Origin: Candidatus Woesearchaeota archaeon
GTDB taxonomy: Archaea > Nanobdellota > Nanobdellia > Woesearchaeales > ARS49
Direction of reading: 5' to 3'
Assembly (NCBI GenBank): GCA_019323555.1
Contig: JAHWHC010000060.1
Location: forward strand, 1 to 13,395
DNA: 13,395 nucleotides
Of this stretch, positions 1 through 7,341 are shown one piece after another (positions within the stretch are counted from its first letter, which is position 1; the number at the start of each line of letters is the position of its first letter). A model generated the notes under the pieces. It was not told where the DNA came from and ran no database searches. It worked only from the letters and a program-made list of their open reading frames with translations. The position numbers were made by a program, and so were the translations under genes.

Positions 1-3000
1 AGAGAGTATGCTCGCTTGAGTGCTATTGCACAAAGGCATCAGCAGGTTATGAAAGAAATACTTCTCGCCCGCGGATTGGCCCCTACAGAGTTTATGATTA
101 TTGAAGAAGGTCTGGGCCAAGCATGGCATAATTTCCGGGAATCTTTTTCCTTTGTGATACATTTAGGCCGCAGCGTGTATAAAGAGGAAAAAGATGCAGA
201 ACTTCACAATGCAATTCTGGCTGCAGAAAAAATAGAATCTCGTTTGAGAGAGATTGAGCGCGCAATTGCAAAGAATGCAGAGGATATCCTGCAGTATGGT
301 GATGCACTGGAGGATATGGATGACTTAAGAAAAGGCATTATGCAGTGGGCAATGGGATACATGACAAATAAAGAGTTTGCTGCAATGCTTAATCAATTAG
401 AACAACAAGAACGGTATGCAGATGATCCTTTTGCAAAAGAAGAGATTGCGCGTGCAAGAAAAGATTTAGAAAACAGGGCAAAGGCGCAGCTTTCTTTTAT
501 TATGGACCAGACAGAGGCAGAGTCTTCTGGCAGGTTTGATGAATTTGTCAAAGAAGGTGTTGGTATTTTAGATGTTATTAATCTTCCCTATATTATATTC
601 CATAGGCCTTGGGAAATTGAGTCAAGGCAAAAAAGTGCTTGGCTTGACAAGGCTGCCAGAGAAGGCTGGAGGAATTTTGATTGGATACTTAATCGGCTTG
701 CAAGACAAGGGAAAGATATGCGACAGATTCCTACAGGTATGATTGAAGGCTTGGGCAAGGACATTGCTAATGCAGATGAAGATTTTGAATTGCGGGACAA
801 GTATGCTGCTGTTGTAAAGGATTGGTTGAGGCAGAATTTTGGTATGTCTGAAGCGGATTTCGAGGCCATCACAAAGGATAGCTTGGTTGCATTTGGAATT
901 TGGTGGAATGCATATGGCTCTAATTTTGTAAAAGACGTGCAAGGAACCTTAGGAAGAGATGATGTTGCCCAGGCAGCTATCTGGCTTGGTGATGTGCGCA
1001 GAGAGGTGGATGATTATGTCGGCGCTGCAAGAGACTATCAGCGGGCTGCAGATGTAGGGGTCGGCAGGATTGCATCTGTTGCTGCTGAGCGCAAGAGTGC
1101 TGTCGAGTTCCAGGAGAACAGGAAGATGAATGTCCAGTTCCTTGTTCAGATGTATGGGGACCCACTGAACTGGATTCCTGCAGTTGGTTTGGTAGGTGTG
1201 CTCGCAAAATCAAAAATATTCGTTGGTCTTATCAATAAAATAAAGAGGCTATTTAGTATTACTGAAGGAGTTTCACGGACTATCAAGACAAAAGGCGTGC
1301 TGCAAGGCAGGAATGTTGCAGGTTTAAGCAAGAAGTGGCGTGCAAGTATTGAGGCTAAAAAAGCACTTAAGCGGCTTTCAGATGCTCAAAAAGAATACAG
1401 CCTGATGCGCGCCAGAATGTTAAAATTACAGAATGCAGGAAGGGCAGTGCCTCAGGCAATGCTTACTGAATTTGATGCGCTTAAAAAATCAGTCCAGACA
1501 CTTGAAGGCGAAATGCTTATTGCAAGATCCATAAATCAGAACACAGGCTTTGTGTCAAGAGTGTTTGGAAGGCACGTATGGGGCGCACCTGCCAGGCTGC
1601 AGGATGATATAAGAAATACAGTCAATCTTTTGAAGGAAGCAGAAGCAGCAGGACTGCCTACGCGTGTTGCGAGATTAAAAGAGCAGTTAATAACACTTAC
1701 AAGACAATTTGATGCAGCTAAAAGTGCGGCAATATCTCAAAAAGCATATGCTGCAGCTGGCGCAGTTGTTTCTGCTATTGCAAAGGTTCTGAGATGGATG
1801 GATAGGACTAATGTTGAGGACTTCTTCAGAAGAACGCCAAGAGCTGCGCGTGGAGTGAATGTTAAAGTGAATCCTGCTAAAGGAATTGTTACAGCATCTG
1901 CTGCAGAAGGTGCTTCTAGTGCTGCAGACGATGCTGCAAGAAGTATCGGCCAGCGTGCAGGACAACTAGACGAAGGCAGGGTAAGCAAGGCAGCTTATGC
2001 TGCAGAAAGAAGTGCTGCTTCTGATGTTGGTCGTGCAGCGCCTGAAATTTCTGGTGCTCCGCGGGTTTCTTCAGAAGGATTTGTTCGTGCTACCCCGACA
2101 CAGGTTGAGGTATCTAGAGCTGAAGGTTATTTGAATCATCTTGAATCTCGTTTGATCAGTGCTGAACAAGCGGGCAGATTAGATGAAGTGGCGAATATCC
2201 GGGCAGAAATCGCTAGGGTTACTGAGTATATGGAAGATGTTCGTGCAGGCAGGCAAAGGCCAGACTTTTTCAAGCCACGGCGTGTTGAAGTCAGGCCAGG
2301 CGAGTTTTATGAAGAATTTGTTCCTGGCTGGTATGCAGATGAATCTGGTTCTGTGTTTGGTGTCGAGAATATGGTTCGGGATGTTGATCCTGAACGCCTG
2401 CGTGCTTTGAAGCCTATGCGTGATGTTGTTGCAACGCCTGTTGACGAAGTTACAGATGTCGCAGTATCTATTGGTGGTACTGGTGCGCAATCTAAGACGC
2501 ACCTATATCCTGGAGATGTGGACTTTGGTGAGTTTGTTGTTGTGCGTGCTGCAGATGATGCTGAATTTGGAAGAATAATGGCTGGCAAGACGCAGGAAAC
2601 GCTGCGTAAGTCTGAAGATGCAGGCATGACTTTTACTGAATTAAAAGTTGGCTCTAAGAAAGTAGAAATCAGCCCAGGCGTTTTTGAGGAAATATCTGGT
2701 GCGAACAAATGGAATCGGGAAGAGGTTTTGCGTGGTTATAAGGAAGTTGTTGATTCGCAAGGTAGAACGCACAGGATTACGTTGGAATCTGCATTTAGTG
2801 TTGATGGTCCTAGACCTAAGATGGATTGGGTTGCGCCTGTTGATGGTAGTTATCGTGAAATTTCTAAGGTTATGTATCCTGTTAGACAGACAGAAGAGGG
2901 GGTATACCAATTTAAATATACTGGTGTAGAGACTGCTTGGCAGGATGTCTATATGTCTGAACGAGAGGCTAGATTGGCAGAGAGAATGAGCCAGGTTAAG

Positions 3001-6000
3001 AGTTCTGGTGGAATTTATAACGAGGCCGCAATTGATGAATTTTTCCGCGTTGTTATTAATGATGGCATTAAGAGTTATGGCAGTATAGATCATCCTAATT
3101 ATCTTAAGGCTGCAAAAAGACTGTATACTAGATATACTGCTAGTGGAGATTATGCGAAAGCAGAAGCCTTGGCGCCTTTATTCCGTTCTGGTGTGGTGCA
3201 TGCAAATCAGATTAATGATGAGCTAGAAGCATTAGGCGGTTTATTAAGACAAGGTGCGCGGTTGGAAGGCAGGCAACTTGAGACAGCAATAGATCAAATT
3301 CAAGGACTTAAAGGGCGCCTGCTGGATGCTGCTCCAGAATTAGGATTAAAATATGTGGATGACTTTGATGAATTGACAGACGCATTCCGTAAAGGAGATT
3401 ACGAGGCGTTCCAAAGAATTAAGCAAAGGATCAGCCAGGACATTAAAGATCATGTTAATGCTAAAGCATATGAATTCATTGTAAACAACAAAACTATTCT
3501 GGAAGATATGAACGCACTTGCTCCAAGATTCATATCTGGACAAAAGAATGTATATTATCAAGCTCCAGTAAGAGGCGTGGCAGAATTGCCAATCACCGAA
3601 CAGCTAAGAGATGCTGAGAGCGAATTGTTTACAGTGCACTCGCCCGAGACTTTGCACGTTACACAATTCTTCGTCGGAAAATTAGACGATAAGAACCTTG
3701 TATTGCTTGAGCGCTTTGGTGTGCAATTATCTCCAGAGGATATCGCGCGCTTGGGAGACGCAGTAGATGTTGCTATCAAAAACATGCCTTCTCGCGAAAT
3801 TACCATGACCGGCGCAGAGGTTCTTGGAAATGGAATAGTTGTTAAGCTTGATAAGACCGCTGCAGGAGTTATTAACGAGGAAATAAACAAAGTGCTTAAA
3901 CACATCTTAAGAAGCAAAGGCGTGCCTGAGGATCAGCTTGATGCTGTAATACGTGCAATAGATCCTTTCTCGCATGTTGACGATTATATTCCTCACATGA
4001 CCTTGGGCACATTTAACACAGCGGCATTAAGTAAGGATAACTTCCAGGATTTATTCAGAGTTTATAGAGAAAAAGGTTCTCTTTCTGCAGATGACGTTGC
4101 AGGCAGAGTCGAGCCGGCATTTAGAGGCCAGACAGGGGCGATTACTGATGAGCTGAACGAGTTGTTTGGCATAGTTCGCAGAAATGAAGATTCTGTTGAA
4201 GGAACAGTCAGAATCGATTCAGTAGACCTTGTTAAATCTACACAGAGCGGCCCTGTTTCACTTAAATCAACTGAATTCAGTGAACAGCCAATAGCTAGGC
4301 CAGCCCCTACAGAAGCAGTAACTCCTGCTCCTGCAGAAGCAGCAGTGCCTGCTGTTTTAGAGCAGCCGCCTACGCCAGCAATTACTGCTGAGAGTCTTGG
4401 TTTGAATCCAGATATACCTGTTCCAACTAGAGGAACTGCAAGAGTGCTTGGTGCTCAGGCAGGAGATACAGAATATTATGCAAAATTCCTTTCACATATT
4501 CCAGATCAAGAGGCAAGAAATGCAGAGTATGCGTTAGAAGAGGTTGGCTCGCGGCTTGGCAGAGAGCTGGGCTTGCCTGTTCCAGAGTCTGTTGTTGTTG
4601 ATCTGCGGAATACTCCATTGCAGAACACTCTTCTGGTTGAGCAAGGAATAGTAGATGATACTGCCGTGGTAAGCAGAAGAATTAAAGATGCTGCTGGTGA
4701 TATTGGCGATCTTGAAAGAGCAGAAGACATTACCAATCTTAACGAAGTGAAGCAGTCAATTGCGCTTAGGGCGCTTATGGGGGATGTAGATGCATCTACA
4801 AATACCGGCAATTGGTTAAGAACAAGTGATGATAGGATCTTTGTTATTGACTTTGGAGGAGGTTCTTTGTTTTCAAGAAGAGACCTGGCAGAGGTTATTG
4901 AAGCAACCCTCCCTGATTTATTAAAAGGAAAAATAAGCTTTGAAGATGTAGAGCCTATGATAACAAAAATTGAAAACTTAGACGAAGCAGTATTCAGAAA
5001 TATCGCAGAAGACTTGGCAAGAAAAGGTGTAATAACAGAATCCCAAGTCGATGAAATGGTAGATACTTTCAAGTTTAGGCAGCAGAATATGCGTGATGCA
5101 TTTGAGAGAGTGCTCGGCCGTCAGCCTGCAGTGCGCGAAGCAGCGCCGCAGCTTCCTCCGCCGCTTCTTGCAGGAGCGCAACCAGGCCTGGATTCTGTTG
5201 TTGATAGTGCAGTTGACGCTTTGATAGGTAACGAGAAATTCAATCAGCCAGCGCCAGGTAGGCCTATACCTGTTGTAAGTACTTCGCAGGCTAGGGAATT
5301 AAGTGATGATATCTTTGATATTCTGAAAAATGAGCCGCATATGACTGATCAAGATATTATGGCAAGATATAATAGTTTCAGAGCAAGATTGGGTTTAGAG
5401 CCGCAAAGCGAATTTGAATTAGACTATATGATTGATCACATTAGAAGAGGGTATTCTGAAGCAGGCAAGCCAGGGATTGAGGAATTTTTGATTTCCGTTT
5501 CGCAAAAACCTGGCAAAAAGGTTTTCTTGGGCTCTGATGGATTCTTTAATGCAGGCGCATACGAGATGATGTTTGACGAGGCTTCAGATGTCCATTACAT
5601 CAGTAGAAGGACACTTGCAACAGAAGATGAACTTAAACGGATTCAGCAGGTGGTATACGACGATACACTGTGGCCTGATGAAATCGATAATTTGCATGAC
5701 CGATGGGAATGGTGCTTAAAAGGGCAATACGGCTGGAAAAATTCCGAGTTTGCCGATTTACCGCCAATCAGATTGTATAAAGACTTAAAAGAACGCATTA
5801 CAGATGTTGTAATGCGAAATATGGGCCCTGACGGCAAATTGTCTGTCGCAAAGTTTGACTCTGAACTTGGCTTTTTATTCGATGATCTGATGCTTGTTCC
5901 AGAGAATAGGCAAAAAGTTATTCAAGAGATGGCGCGTTTTATTGGAAGCTATGGGGATGATTTAAGCGAAGGAAACTCGGTTATTGTGATTGATCAGGCG

Positions 6001-6411
6001 GGCACGTATCATGCACAACCATTTATGCTTAGAGAGGGCAAAAGGTGGATTAATGAGAATTGGGGGCTATTAAGTGGTGAAGAAAAAGAGCTTCTTGGAG
6101 GATCTGTTGCACCATTTAGAAATGGAAAACTAGAAATGCAGATAGGCTACACTCAGGTTTCTCCTTTGGCAGGTGTAGAGAATCCTGCTTGGGGCCAGTT
6201 AAGCGACAATATTCAGATTGCGCATATACTAGAAGTTGTTAAAAGTGTTAATGTTAGAGAAGACCTGCTGATTTCTTTTATTAAAGGTCAAACACAAAAT
6301 ATATTTACTAGGAGACCAAAGAAGGATTTGGCAAGGCTGTTTTTAAATCAGCTTGTTGTTGGTAATGAAATCAATGATTTTAATCGCCAAGTTGCGCTTG
6401 CTGTTAGGTAA
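1..6411 (+). CDS. Giant multidomain protein: nucleotidyltransferase, 2H phosphoesterase, HipA/PI3K-like kinase (5' end outside window)
   Basis: The frame is open from base 1 (codons for R-E-Y-A-R precede the first possible start, a TTG at 16), so the gene probably begins upstream; at least 2136 residues are visible, ending at TAA 6409-6411. Numbering here puts residue 1 at nt 16. Residues 1-620 are mostly charged helix and coiled coil, with a hydrophobic stretch near 380-412 containing DPLNWIPAVG. Residues 620-690 are Ala-rich and low in complexity. Residues 785-970 form a Pol-beta-type nucleotidyltransferase core, followed by helices to about 1175. Residues 1185-1375 are a 2H phosphoesterase. 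A Pro/Ala linker (1425-1460) leads to a HipA/PI3-4K-like kinase (1470-1705). Residues 1760-2131 form a C-terminal module I cannot name firmly. There is no signal peptide in the visible part. The chain resembles modular effector, conflict or polyvalent proteins; its substrate and role are unknown. The domain calls rest on motifs read by eye. Confidence 0.9.
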   Translation, partial: REYARLSAIAQRHQQVMKEILLARGLAPTEFMIIEEGLGQAWHNFRESFSFVIHLGRSVYKEEKDAELHNAILAAEKIESRLREIERAIAKNAEDILQYGDALEDMDDLRKGIMQWAMGYMTNKEFAAMLNQLEQQERYADDPFAKEEIARARKDLENRAKAQLSFIMDQTEAESSGRFDEFVKEGVGILDVINLPYIIFHRPWEIESRQKSAWLDKAAREGWRNFDWILNRLARQGKDMRQIPTGMIEGLGKDIANADEDFELRDKYAAVVKDWLRQNFGMSEADFEAITKDSLVAFGIWWNAYGSNFVKDVQGTLGRDDVAQAAIWLGDVRREVDDYVGAARDYQRAADVGVGRIASVAAERKSAVEFQENRKMNVQFLVQMYGDPLNWIPAVGLVGVLAKSKIFVGLINKIKRLFSITEGVSRTIKTKGVLQGRNVAGLSKKWRASIEAKKALKRLSDAQKEYSLMRARMLKLQNAGRAVPQAMLTEFDALKKSVQTLEGEMLIARSINQNTGFVSRVFGRHVWGAPARLQDDIRNTVNLLKEAEAAGLPTRVARLKEQLITLTRQFDAAKSAAISQKAYAAAGAVVSAIAKVLRWMDRTNVEDFFRRTPRAARGVNVKVNPAKGIVTASAAEGASSAADDAARSIGQRAGQLDEGRVSKAAYAAERSAASDVGRAAPEISGAPRVSSEGFVRATPTQVEVSRAEGYLNHLESRLISAEQAGRLDEVANIRAEIARVTEYMEDVRAGRQRPDFFKPRRVEVRPGEFYEEFVPGWYADESGSVFGVENMVRDVDPERLRALKPMRDVVATPVDEVTDVAVSIGGTGAQSKTHLYPGDVDFGEFVVVRAADDAEFGRIMAGKTQETLRKSEDAGMTFTELKVGSKKVEISPGVFEEISGANKWNREEVLRGYKEVVDSQGRTHRITLESAFSVDGPRPKMDWVAPVDGSYREISKVMYPVRQTEEGVYQFKYTGVETAWQDVYMSEREARLAERMSQVKSSGGIYNEAAIDEFFRVVINDGIKSYGSIDHPNYLKAAKRLYTRYTASGDYAKAEALAPLFRSGVVHANQINDELEALGGLLRQGARLEGRQLETAIDQIQGLKGRLLDAAPELGLKYVDDFDELTDAFRKGDYEAFQRIKQRISQDIKDHVNAKAYEFIVNNKTILEDMNALAPRFISGQKNVYYQAPVRGVAELPITEQLRDAESELFTVHSPETLHVTQFFVGKLDDKNLVLLERFGVQLSPEDIARLGDAVDVAIKNMPSREITMTGAEVLGNGIVVKLDKTAAGVINEEINKVLKHILRSKGVPEDQLDAVIRAIDPFSHVDDYIPHMTLGTFNTAALSKDNFQDLFRVYREKGSLSADDVAGRVEPAFRGQTGAITDELNELFGIVRRNEDSVEGTVRIDSVDLVKSTQSGPVSLKSTEFSEQPIARPAPTEAVTPAPAEAAVPAVLEQPPTPAITAESLGLNPDIPVPTRGTARVLGAQAGDTEYYAKFLSHIPDQEARNAEYALEEVGSRLGRELGLPVPESVVVDLRNTPLQNTLLVEQGIVDDTAVVSRRIKDAAGDIGDLERAEDITNLNEVKQSIALRALMGDVDASTNTGNWLRTSDDRIFVIDFGGGSLFSRRDLAEVIEATLPDLLKGKISFEDVEPMITKIENLDEAVFRNIAEDLARKGVITESQVDEMVDTFKFRQQNMRDAFERVLGRQPAVREAAPQLPPPLLAGAQPGLDSVVDSAVDALIGNEKFNQPAPGRPIPVVSTSQARELSDDIFDILKNEPHMTDQDIMARYNSFRARLGLEPQSEFELDYMIDHIRRGYSEAGKPGIEEFLISVSQKPGKKVFLGSDGFFNAGAYEMMFDEASDVHYISRRTLATEDELKRIQQVVYDDTLWPDEIDNLHDRWEWCLKGQYGWKNSEFADLPPIRLYKDLKERITDVVMRNMGPDGKLSVAKFDSELGFLFDDLMLVPENRQKVIQEMARFIGSYGDDLSEGNSVIVIDQAGTYHAQPFMLREGKRWINENWGLLSGEEKELLGGSVAPFRNGKLEMQIGYTQVSPLAGVENPAWGQLSDNIQIAHILEVVKSVNVREDLLISFIKGQTQNIFTRRPKKDLARLFLNQLVVGNEINDFNRQVALAVR
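2371..2925 (+). other. Domain: Pol-beta superfamily nucleotidyltransferase core
   Basis: Residues about 785-970 of the giant protein. G820-G821 is followed by 12 residues and then D834-V-D836-F, which fits the superfamily signature hG[G/S]-x9-13-Dh[D/E]h. A third candidate metal ligand is D937 in KMDWVAP, on a strand after a hairpin, where these enzymes carry their third carboxylate. Members transfer NMP units to RNA 3' ends, proteins, antibiotics or other nucleotides. The following helical region (about 1025-1080, NYLKAAKRLY then LAPLFRSG) could be the helical partner seen in poly(A)-polymerase and CD-NTase folds. The substrate cannot be read from the sequence. Confidence 0.72.
3568..4140 (+). 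other. Domain: 2H phosphoesterase (LigT/CPDase-like)
   Basis: Residues about 1185-1375 of the giant protein. The two HxT motifs of the 2H superfamily are present: H1214-V-T1216 in LHVTQFFVG, and H1327-M-T1329 in YIPHMTLGTF, about 113 residues apart. Each lies on a predicted strand between helices, as in 2'-5' RNA ligase and cyclic phosphodiesterase relatives. Known members open or form 2',3'-cyclic phosphates, cut 2'-5' linkages or hydrolyse cyclic oligonucleotides (phage Acb1). Both His and both Thr are intact, so activity is plausible. Confidence 0.75.
4426..5130 (+). other. Domain: HipA/PI3-4K-like kinase fold
   Basis: Residues about 1470-1705 of the giant protein. The order of elements matches this kinase group: K1490 in YYAKF as the candidate ATP lysine; then RNAE (1501-1504) followed by a helix ending in GRELGLPVPE, much like HipA; then GDVDAS...TGNWL with D1592 as candidate catalytic base and N1599 as metal ligand; then I-D1612-F-G as the DFG equivalent. 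The usual His of DxH is replaced, since the segment reads D-A-S. Substrates in this group range from proteins (HipA, Glu-tRNA synthetase) to lipids. Confidence 0.62.
5293..6408 (+). other. C-terminal module of the giant protein, family uncertain
   Basis: Residues about 1760-2131. Two Asp-centred strand motifs stand out: VFLGSDGFFNAGAYE (D1841) followed by HYISRRTL, and SVIVIDQAGTYHAQPF (D1993). This pairing recalls a group of HAD-like proteins of surface-polysaccharide loci that have a FLxRDG strand, a Y(V/I)SRR strand and a later VDIG-type strand. The resemblance is from memory and unproven. The last 23 codons and the stop overlap the opposing nucleoside hydrolase gene. Confidence 0.35.
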
Positions 6412-7341
6412 GATTCGTTCTCTAAGCATTTTCTCAAATCTTTCAGAATCTACTTCATAGCAAATTTCAACAGTTCCTTCTCTGTCTTCTGCAACAGTGA
6501 CTCCTTCTTCAGTAATAGACACATGTGCTTTCTTTTTCTTTACAAGACTAGGATCAAAGAGTGCTGCTACGGTCAGAGGATCGTGCATTGATGTGGCGTC
6601 CATGCGTGTTCTGTGCATCATAGTTTTATACATGAACCAGATATCTGTCATATTAGCAAGTCCTTTAGATAGTTCGTCTTTTTTTCTTGCTAACTCTTCA
6701 AGATCTGTTTTGCTCCATTTGACTTGTGTAGTAATGTCTAAAGGTACAAGTGTGATGGGTATGCCTGACGCAAAAACTTTTTTTGCCGCAGTCAAATCAC
6801 AAACAATGTTGTATTCCTGAATTGCATTTTTATGTTCAAACATATTTTCAAGTGTTAACTTTTCAGGATATCTAAAACAGCCGCCCATGGCGTATAGTCC
6901 TTTTATCTGCGCGCCTATGCTTGGGTCTCTTTCTAGTGCTTTTGCGATGTTTGTTAGGGGTCCTATAGCGACGATGTAGGTCTCGTCAGGATTTTCTTTT
7001 ATTTTGCGTATGATAAGGTCAACAGCGTCATCCTCTATTCCTGCATCTTCTAGTCTTTCATCAAGGTCTTTCGCATCTAAGAATCCTTGGCCCTCATATC
7101 CTGTTTTGTTGATCCCGTTATGCGGGGTCATTGGTTTTTCTTCGCCAGCTGCAACAGGAACTTCATATCCTTCGAGCTTGGCCATTTTTTTACTTATTTT
7201 TGCTCTGAGTCCAGTATCTCCATAGACTGTAGTGATTGCCTGAATACTTATTTCTGGAGAGCGCATTGCAAATAGCTGTGCATAAGCATCATCAACATCT
7301 GTTCCAATGTCTGTGTCCAATATTATTTTGTAAGGTTTCAT
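6343..7341 (-). CDS. Inosine/uridine-preferring nucleoside hydrolase family protein
   Basis: Hydrolyses the N-glycosidic bond of ribonucleosides, giving free base and ribose, in the cytoplasm. The 332-residue product has the full active-site set: the Asp cluster near the N-terminus (DTDIGTDVDDAYA, residues 9-21) that binds Ca2+ and ribose, GPLTN (127-131), MGG (152-154), EYN with D182, and the late His-Asp pair (HDPL, 253-256). The length is close to the usual 310-330. The start is set at the ATG in MKPYKIIL; it overlaps the stop of the upstream HAD gene as ATGA, which implies translational coupling. An in-frame ATG 24 nt further upstream lies inside the HAD gene and is less likely. The last 22 codons plus stop lie within the convergent giant gene. 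Base preference (purine, pyrimidine or both) cannot be told from the sequence. Confidence 0.93.
   Translation of the reverse strand: MKPYKIILDTDIGTDVDDAYAQLFAMRSPEISIQAITTVYGDTGLRAKISKKMAKLEGYEVPVAAGEEKPMTPHNGINKTGYEGQGFLDAKDLDERLEDAGIEDDAVDLIIRKIKENPDETYIVAIGPLTNIAKALERDPSIGAQIKGLYAMGGCFRYPEKLTLENMFEHKNAIQEYNIVCDLTAAKKVFASGIPITLVPLDITTQVKWSKTDLEELARKKDELSKGLANMTDIWFMYKTMMHRTRMDATSMHDPLTVAALFDPSLVKKKKAHVSITEEGVTVAEDREGTVEICYEVDSERFEKMLRERILPNSKRNLAIKIIDFITNNKLI

Noticed and set aside
16..18. TTG as the true start of the giant gene
   Set aside because: The same frame is open to base 1, there is no TATA box or ribosome site visible, and the text before it reads as ordinary coding sequence.
1740..2040. 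Recurrent CTGCAG words as a DNA repeat
   Set aside because: They are not evenly spaced; they reflect Ala-Ala/Ala-Glu codons in an Ala-rich protein segment.
2307..3093. Antisense open frames of 133 and 150 codons over the NTase region
   Set aside because: Their translations lack domains, and the plus strand carries clear NTase motifs.
4506..5072. 188-codon open frame on the minus strand
   Set aside because: It lies wholly antisense to the kinase domain, has a Ser-rich low-information translation and no promoter.
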